Part shown: piece after piece, positions 29,363 through 38,462 of the stretch
Layout: the number at the start of each line of letters is the position of its first letter
Position numbering within the stretch: the first letter of the stretch is position 1
NCBI RefSeq assembly: GCF_916619195.1
Contig: NZ_CAKAKL010000001.1
Coordinates: 1,054,001-1,118,000, forward strand
Origin: Inquilinus sp. Marseille-Q2685
GTDB lineage: Bacteria; Pseudomonadota; Alphaproteobacteria; DSM-16000; Inquilinaceae
Direction of reading: 5' to 3'
DNA length: 64,000 nucleotides
The notes under the pieces: model-generated
Databases searched by the model: none
What the model saw: only the letters and a program-made list of their open reading frames with translations
Told to the model about the DNA's origin: nothing
Program-made: the position numbers and the translations under genes

Positions 29363-29507
29363 TGAGGCCGTTTTGAAACCCGCCGCGACGAGTCAGCTGG
29401 CGTGGTTTTCGAGAACCGGAGCGCAGCGGACGTTCAAGTCCGTGAGCACCGGAAGCGCAGAAAACCGCGTCAGATGGCCGCCGCAGTGGAGTTTCGGGAC
29501 GGCCTCA
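29363..29507 (+). repeat. dispersed hairpin element, copy 1 of 4
   Basis: 145 bp. Core GAGAACCGGAGCGCAGCGGA ... GTCCGTGAGCACCGGAAGCG is shared with 41221, 44004 and 47450. Terminal arms TGAGGCCGT-N3-GAAAC (from 29363) and the complement ending ACGGCCTCA (29499-29507) pair across the element. Its last three bases are the stop codon of the minus-strand antiporter gene. Confidence 0.8.
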
Positions 29508-32024
29508 CACGGCCTCCTCCTCCCCCAGCGCCGATATGGTCCGCTCGGTCTCGGCGCTGCGGGCGCGGGCGATCTCGGCGATGGTGCGGCGCAGGTCGGG
29601 ATGGGCGCTGGCCAGCACCGACAGGTCGCGGGCGGTCAGGGCCAGGAGCTTGCAGAAGGCGATGGCGGTCACCGTGGCGGTGCGGCGGCCGCTGATCAGC
29701 AGCGCCATCTCGCCGAAGAAGTCGCCGCGGCCGAGCCGGAACTTGCGCCCGCCGCGGCCGATCTCGACCGCGCCGGAGGAGATGAAATACATGGTGTCGC
29801 CGCGGTCGCCGGCCTGGACGATGGTCTCGCCCGGCACCGCGAAGATCGGCTTCAGCAGCTTGCAGATCTGCTCGATCCGCTCCTCCGACAGGCCCTGGAA
29901 GAACGGCAGGCGCCGCACCAGCTCGGCGGTGCCGAGGCCGAGGTCCAGCTGCGGCCGGCGCTGCAGCGTCTCGTACAGCCGGCCGACGTCGCGCTGCAGG
30001 TCCTCGTAGATCTCGCCGCTGATGAACTGCTGGTTGCGCAGCTCGTCGTATTCCGCCGATTCCAGCCGCAGCGCCGCCCAGCGCAGGAAGCGCTCGGACA
30101 TCCGCCGCTCATAGTCAGGATATTGCAGCCGCAGCGCCTCGATCGCGGCGATGATGGCGTCGAGCCGCGTGGTCAGCACCGCGTCGAGCGACTGCCACAC
30201 CTCGGCGCCCAGCAGCCGGCGCATCTCGGCCTCGGCGTGGCGCTTCAGCATCTCGATCATCATCCGCGCCACCTTCAGCATCTCCAGCCGGTCGGCGATG
30301 CGGCTGGACAGCGGCCCCTCCCAGCCGGTGCTGCGCTGCAGGAGGATGGCGAGGCGGAAGCCGGGCCCAAAATCGATGTTGCGGGAGGCCGCGGCGAGAT
30401 AGCCGGCGCGGCCGCCGGTCATCGCCGCGTCGTGCAGCCGCCCGACCTGGGCCAGCAGGTCGGCGGTGGTGCGGCGCGACATCAGCTTCTGGTCGAAATG
30501 CTCGACCACCAGGTCGCGCTCGCGGTTGGCCAGCGCCATCAGACCCATCCGCTCGCGCTCCTTCGGGTCGAGCATGAAGGGCCGGCTGGCCAGGCCGCTG
30601 AGCCGGCTGCGATAGGCCTCGGCCGCCTCCTTCGCCACCTCCGGCGACAGGTGCTGCTCCGCGCCGATCTCCTCGATCCGCTCGGCGATGCCCTCGCGCG
30701 CCTGGTGCAGGGCGCGGTCGCGCAGCGCCAGTTCGGTCGCGCTCAGCGCGTTCAGGCCCAGCGACCGCATCACCATCCGCAGCGTGGTGGCGTTGATCAG
30801 CAGGGTCCACAGCACGAAGCCGGTGGCCAGGACCACCACGAAATGCGTCGCCTCGGTGCCGAGCAGCGGGTTCTCGCTGACCGCCAGCGCCAGGGCCAGG
30901 GTGACGGCGCCGCGCAGGCCGCCCCACAGGATGACCAGGCGGTAGGGCGTGCTGACCGGCTGCGCCACCTTGAGCCAGGTCAGCAGCGGCAGCAGCCCCC
31001 ACAGCACGATGGCGCGGGCGATGAAGGCGGCGGAGACCAGCACCAGCAGCAGGACGCCGTCCTCGACCGTGGCGTCGCGCAAGAACTCCGGCACCAGCAT
31101 GGCGGCGAAGATGAAGATCAGGGTCGAGGCGCAGAAGCCGAGCAGCGCCCACACCTTCTCCAGCCCCTCCCAGCCCTCGGCCGAGATCCGCACCCGGCCG
31201 GTGGAGCCCACCACCAGCGCCACCGTCACCACCGCGACCACGCCGGAGACGTGCAGGTAGCGCTCGGCCACGACATAGGCGATGTAGGGCAGCGCCAGGG
31301 TGAAGGCGACCTCGGCCACCGGGTAGCGATTCAGCGGCCGCATCACCATGAAGGCCAGCCGCCCGGCGATGAAGCCGAACAGCCCGCCGCCGATGAAGAA
31401 GCGCAGGAACAACAGCGGCGCGCCGGCGGCATCGCCCTCGGCGTGGCCGGCGCCGGCGGTCAGCAGGCCGACCAGCACGATGTAGAGGGTGATGGCGGCG
31501 GCGTCGTTCAGCAGGCTCTCGCCTTCGACCAGGATGGTCAGGCGCCGCGGCGCGCCGGCGTCGCGGAAGATGCCGATCACCGCCGCCGGGTCGGTGGTTG
31601 CGACGATGGCGCCCAGCAGCAGGCACAGCACCAGGCTGTGGCTCGACGTGCCCCACAGCGCGATCCCGACCACCAGGCTGCACACCAGCACGGCGACCAC
31701 GGCGAGGGTCAGGATCGTCGCCCCGTCATCCATCATCCGCCGCACATCCATGTGCAGCCCGGCCTCGAACAGCAGGATCGGCAGGAAGATGTGCAGGATG
31801 GCCTCGGACCGGATCTCGCCGCCGGTCACCGCATGGGCGAATTCGGAGAGCGGCCCGCCGCCGCCGATCGCGCCGGTGACGCTGCCGATGCTGCCGATGG
31901 CGATGCCGAGCGCGGCGATCAGCACCGAATGCGGCAGCGACAGGCGTGTGGCGAGCGGCTGCAGCAGCGCCACCAGCACGATCAGGACGGATATGGCGAG
32001 CACCGCCAGGGCGATATCGGGCAT
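29505..32024 (-). CDS. CPA1 Na+/H+ antiporter with cyclic-nucleotide-binding domain
   Basis: 839 aa. N-terminal half (about residues 1-410) has 12-13 helices with the CPA1 ion site region (FEAGLHMDVRR, AVVATTDPAAVIGIF). A hydrophilic helical linker follows, then a C-terminal cNMP domain (about 700-815: PGETIVQAGDRGDTMYFISS, GDFFGEMALLISGRRTATVTA with the phosphate-binding Arg). Such antiporters exchange Na+ or K+ for H+ and may be gated by cAMP. Its stop codon is the right end of the hairpin repeat at 29363-29507. Confidence 0.9.
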   Translation of the reverse strand: MPDIALAVLAISVLIVLVALLQPLATRLSLPHSVLIAALGIAIGSIGSVTGAIGGGGPLSEFAHAVTGGEIRSEAILHIFLPILLFEAGLHMDVRRMMDDGATILTLAVVAVLVCSLVVGIALWGTSSHSLVLCLLLGAIVATTDPAAVIGIFRDAGAPRRLTILVEGESLLNDAAAITLYIVLVGLLTAGAGHAEGDAAGAPLLFLRFFIGGGLFGFIAGRLAFMVMRPLNRYPVAEVAFTLALPYIAYVVAERYLHVSGVVAVVTVALVVGSTGRVRISAEGWEGLEKVWALLGFCASTLIFIFAAMLVPEFLRDATVEDGVLLLVLVSAAFIARAIVLWGLLPLLTWLKVAQPVSTPYRLVILWGGLRGAVTLALALAVSENPLLGTEATHFVVVLATGFVLWTLLINATTLRMVMRSLGLNALSATELALRDRALHQAREGIAERIEEIGAEQHLSPEVAKEAAEAYRSRLSGLASRPFMLDPKERERMGLMALANRERDLVVEHFDQKLMSRRTTADLLAQVGRLHDAAMTGGRAGYLAAASRNIDFGPGFRLAILLQRSTGWEGPLSSRIADRLEMLKVARMMIEMLKRHAEAEMRRLLGAEVWQSLDAVLTTRLDAIIAAIEALRLQYPDYERRMSERFLRWAALRLESAEYDELRNQQFISGEIYEDLQRDVGRLYETLQRRPQLDLGLGTAELVRRLPFFQGLSEERIEQICKLLKPIFAVPGETIVQAGDRGDTMYFISSGAVEIGRGGRKFRLGRGDFFGEMALLISGRRTATVTAIAFCKLLALTARDLSVLASAHPDLRRTIAEIARARSAETERTISALGEEEAV

Positions 32025-32160
32025 GGCTTCCCATCGGCAGAGTCGGGCGTCCCCCCGCCCGGCCCCGCGATACTACACGACCCGCGCCGCCTGTCGCCGG
32101 TGATGGCGGTCACTGTTGGCGAAAGCAGCGGCTTTCACGCGGCCTCTCCCACCCCTCCTC

Positions 32161-32258
32161 CGTCATTGCGACCCCGGCCTTGAGCCCGGGGGAGCAATCC
32201 AGGGCCGTTTGGCCTGGCCCTGGATCGCTTCGTCGGCTTCGCCTCCTCGCGATGACGG
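32161..32258. repeat. REP-like long hairpin (CATTGCGA / TCGCGATGAC type)
   Basis: GTCATTGCGA at 32162 and TCGCGATGAC at 32247 pair across ATCCAGGGCC / GGCCCTGGAT inner arms. This type of hairpin is widespread in alphaproteobacterial genomes. It fills the 260-bp gap between the antiporter gene and pdxY together with nothing else recognisable. Confidence 0.7.
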
Positions 32259-32284
32259 TCGGGGGAATGGCGAGGTCGGAATCC

Positions 32285-33157
32285 CTACCCCTGCACCTTC
32301 GTCACCTCGAACCTCTCCGGCGGGTTGGCGATGGCGTCCTGGGCGGCCACCAGCTGGATCTCGCGCTTACCCGACAGATGCGTCGCCTCCATCACCGCAT
32401 AGACGGTGCCGGCGGTGCGGCCCAGCGCGAGGCCCGGGTCGCCGCTGCGCAGGTAATGCGCCAGGAACAGCGCCGCGGTGATGTCGCCCGAACCGTTGAC
32501 GGTGATCGGCAGCCGCGGCGTCGCCACGATCCACGCCCCCTCCGGCGCCACCGCCAGCATCTCGATCACCCCCTCCGGCGCGTCGCCACGGGTCAGGCTG
32601 GTGACCAGCACGATCCTCGGCCCGGTCGCCTGCACCGTGCGGGCAGCCTCCAGCGCGTCGGCCAGCGTCGCCACCGCGCGCCCCTGCGCGCTGAAGCCGG
32701 ACAGGTATTCGAGCTCGAACTGGTTCGGGGTGATGATGTCGGCCTGCGGCACCGCCCGGTCGCGCATGAACTCCGGCAGGCCGGGGCGGACGAAGAAGCC
32801 GCGGCCGACATCGCCCAGCACCGGGTCGCAGCAATAGATCGCCTTCGGGTTGGCGGCCTTCACCTTGGCCACCGCGTCGAGCACGACATGGCCCAGCGAG
32901 ACGTCGCCCATATAGCCCGACAGCACGGCATCGCAGCCCGGCAGCACGCCGCGCTCCTCCACCCCGCGCAGCACCTCGGCGATCTGGTCGGCCGGCAGCA
33001 CAGGCCCGCGGAAGCTGCCATAGCCGGTGTGGTTCGAGAAATGCACGGTCAGCACCGGCCAGACGTCGATGCTGAGGCGCTGGAGCGGGAACACCGCGGC
33101 GCTGTTGCCGACATGGCCGTAGGCGACGGAGGACTGGATCGACAGGATGGCGGTCAC
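32285..33157 (-). CDS. pdxY: pyridoxal kinase PdxY
   Basis: 290 aa ribokinase-like kinase of B6 salvage; ATP-dependent phosphorylation of pyridoxal. Seen: [20 protein letters not shown] at the substrate site, [26 protein letters not shown] and the anion-hole motif NGSGD with catalytic Asp225. The MocR-type regulator lies just upstream in the same direction, 120 nt away with a hairpin between. Confidence 0.93.
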   Translation of the reverse strand: MTAILSIQSSVAYGHVGNSAAVFPLQRLSIDVWPVLTVHFSNHTGYGSFRGPVLPADQIAEVLRGVEERGVLPGCDAVLSGYMGDVSLGHVVLDAVAKVKAANPKAIYCCDPVLGDVGRGFFVRPGLPEFMRDRAVPQADIITPNQFELEYLSGFSAQGRAVATLADALEAARTVQATGPRIVLVTSLTRGDAPEGVIEMLAVAPEGAWIVATPRLPITVNGSGDITAALFLAHYLRSGDPGLALGRTAGTVYAVMEATHLSGKREIQLVAAQDAIANPPERFEVTKVQG

Positions 33158-33220
33158 GGGGCGGCTTTCTGGTTGCGGGCGGCTAGGAATAGGCGAAGAG
33201 GCGGCGGGAGACGATACCCC

Positions 33221-33249
33221 TTGCCTCTCCCGCCAGGCGGGAGAGGCAA
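33221..33249. repeat. 14-bp perfect hairpin between mocR and pdxY
   Basis: TTGCCTCTCCCGCC / GGCGGGAGAGGCAA with one unpaired base between the arms. Sits in the 120-bp gap between regulator and kinase; may be a terminator or RNA-stability hairpin. Confidence 0.6.
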
Positions 33250-33277
33250 TGTGAGAGGATGCCAGACAGCGGTGTCA

Positions 33278-34660
33278 TCACGCCGCGGCCAGGCTCAAAT
33301 CCGGATCGCTCCGCAGCAGATCCACCAGCGCGCGCAGCCCCCGTTCCAGCTCCTCGGCGTCGGCGGCGGCGGTCAGGGTGATGCGCATGGCGTGCGGCGC
33401 CTCGGCTCGGCCGGGCACGAACAGCTCGGTGGAGGTCATGGCCAGGCCGCGCTGCCGCGCCGCCGCCACCACGTCCTGCGCCCGCCACGGCTCCGGCAGC
33501 TCGAGCCATATGTGGAAGCAGCCGGGCTTGGTGTGCCAGGTCAGCCCCTCCAGCGCCCGCGCCGCCACGGCCTGGCGCGCCTTGGTCTCGCGCCGGATGC
33601 GGTCGGCCAGCACGTCGCAGGTGCCGTCCTCGATCCAGTCGGCCACGATCTGCCCCATCACCGACGGCGCCATCCAGTTGGTGGCGCGAGCGGCGGAGCT
33701 GAAGCGCCCCAGCCGGTCGGACGGCATCGCGGCGAAGCCGATGCGCAGCGACGGCGCCATGCTCTTCGACGCCGCGGTGATGTAGATGCTGCGCTCCGGC
33801 GCGAAGCTGGACAGCGCCGGCGGCGGGTCCTCGGCGATGGTGCCGTAGATGTCGTCCTCGATGATGGTGATGCCGAGGTCGCGGCACAGCTCGGCGATCG
33901 CCTTCCTGCGTTCGACCGACATGGTCTTGGTGGTCGGGTTGTGCAGCGTCGGGGTGGTGTACAGGAGCCGCGCGCCCGAGGCGCGGGCCGCGGCCTCCAG
34001 CGCCTCCGGCGTCATCCCCTCCCCGTCCATCGCCCCCGGCCGCAGCGACAGGCGCAGCAGGCTGGACAGGGCGCGGACGCCGGACCAGGTCAGCTCCTCC
34101 ACCAGGATCGGGTCGCCGGGGTCGCTGAACGCCATCAGCGCGGCGGTGATGGCGTGCTCGGCACCGCTGGTGACCAGCACCCGCTCGGGCCCGACCTCGA
34201 TGCCGCGGCGGCGGATCCATTGCGCCCCGGCGGCGCGGTGCTCCCACCGCCCGGTATGGGCCTGGTAGTTGATCAGCTCGCCCAGCGCGTTGGACCCGGC
34301 GATGCGGCGCATGGCCTCGGCGTATTCCGGGGCGATGACATGGGTGGGCGGCCGGTTGACGCCCAGCTCGATGGTCTGCGGCCCGCCGACGGCGGGCATG
34401 TCCAGCGTGGCCTGGGACCGGGCGCCGGCCTTGACGAAGCTGCCGCGCCCGACCTCGCCGGCGACCAGGCCGCGGCGCTCGGCCTCGGCATAGGCGCGGC
34501 TGACGGTGCCGACGGTGACGCCGAGCCGCCAGGCGAGGTCGCGATGGGTGGGCAGCCGTTCGCCGACCTTCAGCCGGCCGGCATAGACGTCCTCGGCGAT
34601 GGCGTCGGCGATGCGGAGATATTTCGGCCCCGCGCGGTCGACCAGCGACGGCATCCACAT
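33278..34660 (-). CDS. MocR-type (GntR/aminotransferase) regulator, PtsJ/PdxR-like
   Basis: 460 aa. GntR winged helix at 10-80 (LPTHRDLAWRLGVTVGTVSR), then a fold-type I aminotransferase domain with NPTT, IIEDDIYG and PLP-lysine 299 in TAASKSMAPSLRIGF. MocR proteins bind pyridoxal phosphate and regulate B6 synthesis or salvage (PdxR, PtsJ). The neighbouring pdxY gene makes this role likely. The ATG at 34660 has AAGGAGG at correct spacing; a longer frame to 34813 is not needed. Confidence 0.9.
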   Translation of the reverse strand: MWMPSLVDRAGPKYLRIADAIAEDVYAGRLKVGERLPTHRDLAWRLGVTVGTVSRAYAEAERRGLVAGEVGRGSFVKAGARSQATLDMPAVGGPQTIELGVNRPPTHVIAPEYAEAMRRIAGSNALGELINYQAHTGRWEHRAAGAQWIRRRGIEVGPERVLVTSGAEHAITAALMAFSDPGDPILVEELTWSGVRALSSLLRLSLRPGAMDGEGMTPEALEAAARASGARLLYTTPTLHNPTTKTMSVERRKAIAELCRDLGITIIEDDIYGTIAEDPPPALSSFAPERSIYITAASKSMAPSLRIGFAAMPSDRLGRFSSAARATNWMAPSVMGQIVADWIEDGTCDVLADRIRRETKARQAVAARALEGLTWHTKPGCFHIWLELPEPWRAQDVVAAARQRGLAMTSTELFVPGRAEAPHAMRITLTAAADAEELERGLRALVDLLRSDPDLSLAAA

Positions 34661-34686
34661 GGCGGCCTCCTTGCTTGGCGCGATTG

Positions 34687-34737
34687 TGTCCCGATTGTCT
34701 CGATCCGTATCAGAGCACGATCGGGACAATCGGGACA
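34687..34737. promoter_or_regulatory. inverted-repeat operator of the MocR gene
   Basis: TGTCCCGATTGTCTCGATC (34687-34705) and its complement GATCGGGACAATCGGGACA (34719-34737), 18 of 19 matches, 13-bp spacer. Each arm itself holds two copies of TTGTC(C/T)CGA, as expected for a MocR dimer that contacts repeated half-sites. The rest of the 34738-34891 gap shows nothing more. Confidence 0.6.
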
Positions 34738-34891
34738 AGGAGGGGTGCGATGCACGGGGAGCGGGGCTGGATTGTCGGGAGCCGGATAGAAAGCGTTCGA
34801 TGGAACAAGGCAATCAGGCCGTGACCCCATAAACGCGAACGGCTGAGATTTGTGGAAAGCGGTCGTACCGACAGTCGCTAGCCAATGACAG

Positions 34892-35878
34892 CTAAGCGCC
34901 AGCCCCCCTCTTGCGCGGAGAGCGACGCGCGGCCTTCTTCGTAACCGCGCCCGACGGCTCGGGCAGGGACGGGCGCTGGTTCGCCGCAAGTTCGCGCGGT
35001 ACCCAGGCGGCGACCGCATCTATGAATGCGCGCACCTGCGGCGGCAAGAATGTGCGCTCAGGGTAGACGAGCGCGATCTGCAATTCGGTGCCGACGACGC
35101 CGGCGAGCACCTGCACGAGCGCGCCGCTCTCGAGGTGCGGCGCCACGAGGGCGCGCGGGAGGAGCGCGATGCCGAGCCCGCCCACGGCAGCGTCACACAA
35201 GAGGTCGATGTCATTCGAGAAGAATGCGCCGTCGACGTGGATCTTGCCTCCGGAGACAACGGGCCAGTGGGTCTCCGGCAGCTCGCCGCGCGCGAAGCCG
35301 AGGAGACAGCGGTGGTTCCGGAGATCGCGGCGCGTGCGCGGCGCACCGCGATCGGCGAGGTAGGCGGGCGATGCGACGGCGATCATCGGATCGCGGAAGA
35401 GCGTACGCGCGATGAGGCCGGGCTGGATCTGGCTGCTAGCGCGGAGCGCGACGTCGTAGCCGTCGCGGAGGATGTCAACGAGCTGGCTCGACGTGTGGAC
35501 ATGGACGCGCAGCTCGGGATAGCGCGTCGCGAACTCGCAGAGCATCGCATGGAAGCTGGCGCTCATCATCGGCGGCACTGAGACGCGCAAATCGCCGCGC
35601 ACGACATCGTCGGTTATCCGCACGCTCTGCTCGGCGAGGCGCACGGCCTCAAGCGCGATGCAGGCCTGCCGATAGAACACCTCACCGACATCGGTGAGGA
35701 CGAGGCTTCGCGTGGTGCGGCGGAGGAGACGCGTGCCGAGACGCTCCTCGAGGCGAGCGAGGCGGCGGCTCACGGTCGCGCGCGGGACGCGTAGCTCGGC
35801 GGCGGCGCGTGAGAGGGATTTGGCGTCGACCGTCTTGGTGAAGGCGACGAGTTCCGAGGTTTCCACGGGATCGCTCAT
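34892..35878 (-). CDS. LysR-family transcriptional regulator
   Basis: 328 aa from the ATG at 35878. Winged helix at residues 1-60 (LVAFTKTVDAKSLSRAAAEL, RATVSRRLARLEERLG) and effector domain to about 295; the last 20 residues are Lys/Arg-rich (KKAARRSPRKRG). It is divergent from the NmrA-like gene and probably regulates it. Codon use is somewhat less GC-biased than in most of the window. The reading frame extends 90 codons upstream but that part is not LysR-like. Confidence 0.88.
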   Translation of the reverse strand: MSDPVETSELVAFTKTVDAKSLSRAAAELRVPRATVSRRLARLEERLGTRLLRRTTRSLVLTDVGEVFYRQACIALEAVRLAEQSVRITDDVVRGDLRVSVPPMMSASFHAMLCEFATRYPELRVHVHTSSQLVDILRDGYDVALRASSQIQPGLIARTLFRDPMIAVASPAYLADRGAPRTRRDLRNHRCLLGFARGELPETHWPVVSGGKIHVDGAFFSNDIDLLCDAAVGGLGIALLPRALVAPHLESGALVQVLAGVVGTELQIALVYPERTFLPPQVRAFIDAVAAWVPRELAANQRPSLPEPSGAVTKKAARRSPRKRGAGA

Positions 35879-36020
35879 ATGAATCAAAATATAGCGAATG
35901 ATGCCAACTGTTGAAGCAGTGTTACGAATTTCGATCAGGCGCAAGATGCTCTCGAAGATTCCGACAGGAGCGCTCCCGCGTATACGCGAACGCCTGAAGC
36001 CGAAACAGAAAGAGCTGAAA

Positions 36021-36938
36021 ATGATATCCAACGACAAGAAACTGATCGCCGTGTTCGGCGCAACGGGAAACCAGGGAGCCGGCGTGGTGCGCGCCCTGAA
36101 GGCCAAGAGCCAATTCAAGGTGCGCGCGCTCTCGCGCGCCCCGGGCAAGTATCAAGGCCTCGCCGACGAAGTTGTCGCAGCGGATCTGGAACGGCCAGAG
36201 ACGCTTGCAGCGGCACTCGAAGGCGCGCACGGCGTCTTTCTCGTCACCAATTTCTGGCAAGAAGGCACAGATGAAATCCGGCAGGCGACAACGGCAGTTC
36301 AGGCCGCGAAAGCTGCGGGCATCAACCATCTGATCTGGTCGACTCTTCCCGATGTCGAGGCGATCAGCGGCGGCAAGATCAACGCCCCCCAGTTCGCCGG
36401 GAAGGCGAAGGTTGATTCGATCGTAAAAGATGCTGGATTTCCGTACCACACCTTCGTCATGCCGCCTTGCTACTATCAGAACTTCTCGGGGGAATTCGGT
36501 CCGCAAAAGCAACCCGACGGAAGCTTTGGCTGGGTGCTGCCCATAGATCCAGCTGTGCGTTGCTTTCACATGGGTGACATCAGCGAGCTCGGCAACATCG
36601 TGGCCGGCGCGTTCGCTCACCCGGATGAAACTGGCAATGGCGCGTATCTGCCGTTGGTCGGCGACTTCCTGAGCTTCAACGACATCGTCGGCACGTTGAG
36701 ACAGCAGGGCCATGAGCTCTCGTTCACCCGGGTCCCTCAGGAGATCTTCGCAGGCTTCTTCCCCGGGGCCGCTGCGCTAGGCGAGACGTTGGCCTACTTC
36801 GAGACTTATACCTACCTCGGTCCGCGTTCATTCGACGATGAGATCGCGCTTGCAAACAAAGTGGCAGGCAAGAAGCCGGCTACATTTGCAACATGGGCGT
36901 GGGAGAATTTTCGGCTCAAGGCAGTTGATCATGCTTGA
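36021..36938 (+). CDS. NmrA-like NAD(P)-binding protein
   Basis: 305 aa atypical short-chain dehydrogenase fold. IAVFGATGNQGAGVVRAL is the Rossmann dinucleotide motif (GATGNQG), then RALSRAPG, and HLIWSTLPDV in the family core; the catalytic Tyr-x3-Lys of classical SDRs is absent, as in NmrA/HSCARG redox sensors. The ATG at 36021 is chosen over the in-frame ATG at 35898, which would overlap the promoter area. Divergent LysR upstream. AT-richer codons than neighbours suggest transfer of the pair. Confidence 0.87.
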   Translation: MISNDKKLIAVFGATGNQGAGVVRALKAKSQFKVRALSRAPGKYQGLADEVVAADLERPETLAAALEGAHGVFLVTNFWQEGTDEIRQATTAVQAAKAAGINHLIWSTLPDVEAISGGKINAPQFAGKAKVDSIVKDAGFPYHTFVMPPCYYQNFSGEFGPQKQPDGSFGWVLPIDPAVRCFHMGDISELGNIVAGAFAHPDETGNGAYLPLVGDFLSFNDIVGTLRQQGHELSFTRVPQEIFAGFFPGAAALGETLAYFETYTYLGPRSFDDEIALANKVAGKKPATFATWAWENFRLKAVDHA

Positions 36939-37052
36939 GCCATCACGGCGAGCGGCCGGCGAAGACGTTACGGAGATCGTCACCGACGACGCCCGCAGTC
37001 ATGATCAAAAAGCATGTTTTCGGCACTGACCTACGAGAATGGAGCGCTGCCC

Positions 37053-38132
37053 TCACCCCCTCCCCTGTGGCGTCCGCGAACGAAACGGGCCGATGGTCAA
37101 GACCGCCGGCGGCACCTCCAGCTCCTGCCCCGGACCGGCGCCGTCGCACTCCCGCCGCACCTCTCTCGGCGCCATGTCGAACTGGGCCCGGAAGCGGCGG
37201 TTGAAGGGGGACAGGGCGCGGAACCCCCAGGGGAAGGCCACCCCGGGGATCGAGAGGGGCCGCCACGCCGGGGCCGCCAGCATCTTCCGGCACTCCTCCA
37301 CCCGGCGCCGGCCGATCCAGCCGGCCACCCCGATGCCGGTCTCCGCGAACAGCATCTCCAGCTTGCGGCGCGACAGGTGCAGCCACTCGGCCACCTCGTC
37401 CACGCTCAGCCGCGGGTCCTGCAGCCGGCTCTCGATATAGGCGCAGGCCTCCGGCAGCGATGCGGGGCGCGCGCCGTTGCGGCCGGAGGCCCGCGCGGCC
37501 GAGGCCGGGCCGAAGGCCAGCGCGACCAGGCGGCAGATCGAATCCTGGATCCGGTGCTGCATCGGCCGCGCCAGGCCGCCGCATTCGCGCCAGGTCGTCT
37601 GCAGCAGGCTCAGCAGCAGGGCGCCGGTGCCGTGCCGGCTGCCGATCCCCTGCCCGATCGAGAGGTCGGGCGCGACCAGCATCGGCTCGAGGATATGGCG
37701 CGGCAGGCTCCACACCTGCACATGCGGGTCGTCCAGCCCGACCTCCTCGAAGGGCAGCGCGGCGTCCGTCAGCGTCATCTCCCCGAACCGCCGGTGAAAC
37801 GTCCGGCCAGCTTGGCTGACACGCCCGACGCCGTAGATCTGCAGGGTGAGGTTGTAGCCGTCCCACCCGTCCCCGGCGGGGTCGCACCCGGCCCCGATCA
37901 GGCGGGCCCCGCTGTGCTGGCACTCGCTCGCCTGCCCGTCCGCGAAGCTGCGGACGACCAAGCGGCCATGCACCGCCCCGCCGTCGACCGGCTCCGCCTT
38001 CGTCAGACCGGGATAGAGATGGCGGAGCGCCGTCCGCCAGTAGTCCCCCCGCTCCGGTTCCGGCACCGAATCGGTCGTCCAGATCTCCTCCGCCTTCCTG
38101 GCGGAGACCCGCAGTGACCGCTGATCGAGCAT
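37053..38132 (-). CDS. AraC-family transcriptional regulator
   Basis: 359 aa. N-terminal sensing domain of the AraC-binding-like type (about 1-220) and a C-terminal HTH pair: SVDEVAEWLHLSRRKLEMLF and VAFPWGFRALSPFNRRFRAQF. Start at 38132 is preferred (AGGA upstream, LDQRSLRVSAR start) to the longer frame reaching 38285. No obvious target gene is next to it; both neighbours are over 100 bp away. Confidence 0.85.
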   Translation of the reverse strand: MLDQRSLRVSARKAEEIWTTDSVPEPERGDYWRTALRHLYPGLTKAEPVDGGAVHGRLVVRSFADGQASECQHSGARLIGAGCDPAGDGWDGYNLTLQIYGVGRVSQAGRTFHRRFGEMTLTDAALPFEEVGLDDPHVQVWSLPRHILEPMLVAPDLSIGQGIGSRHGTGALLLSLLQTTWRECGGLARPMQHRIQDSICRLVALAFGPASAARASGRNGARPASLPEACAYIESRLQDPRLSVDEVAEWLHLSRRKLEMLFAETGIGVAGWIGRRRVEECRKMLAAPAWRPLSIPGVAFPWGFRALSPFNRRFRAQFDMAPREVRRECDGAGPGQELEVPPAVLTIGPFRSRTPQGRG

Positions 38133-38462
38133 CGGCTGTCCTGACCCTTGTGGCCACATCGCCGGCCGGGCCGGGCGGATGCGGATGGTTGACGGGATTC
38201 GAACGCCACCATCCTGGACCTGGGTTCGACCGAATGCTCTCCCGGCTTCGGGTCGCCGACCGCGCCGTCGCGGGCCGGACGACATAGATTATATCGGATC
38301 GCCGCAAAGGAAAGGGCAGGTGAAGTTGATAGAACTATATTCTTTATTTTAGGAATACTGACATTTTCTCACCCAGGCCGGGATCGACCTTACATGGATC
38401 GCGGCGACACCATCGGGATATCCGCGAATACTCGCCGTCCGCCTTCGAGGTCGCCGCCCCGC
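38133..38462. other. 330-bp intergenic region without a gene
   Basis: Contains a hairpin GGATGGT-N18-ACCATCC (about 38179-38211) and, around 38320-38350, an AT-rich stretch (GAACTATATTCTTTATTTTA) that could hold a promoter for the AraC gene. No coding potential seen on either strand. Confidence 0.5.

Noticed and set aside
29373-32183. 936-codon plus-strand open frame over the antiporter gene
   Set aside because: Gln/His/Arg-rich antisense shadow with no domain; the minus-strand antiporter with its cNMP domain is the real gene.
36939-37052. Possible small gene between the NmrA-like and AraC genes
   Set aside because: No ribosome site and no open frame with coding character in this 114-bp gap.
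38170-38245. tRNA-like segment (GTTCGAATCCC on the minus strand)
   Set aside because: The T-loop-like sequence is there, but the T stem and acceptor do not pair and no anticodon arm fits; it is a plain hairpin GGATGGT/ACCATCC. A tRNA fragment left by an integration event cannot be excluded but is not supported.
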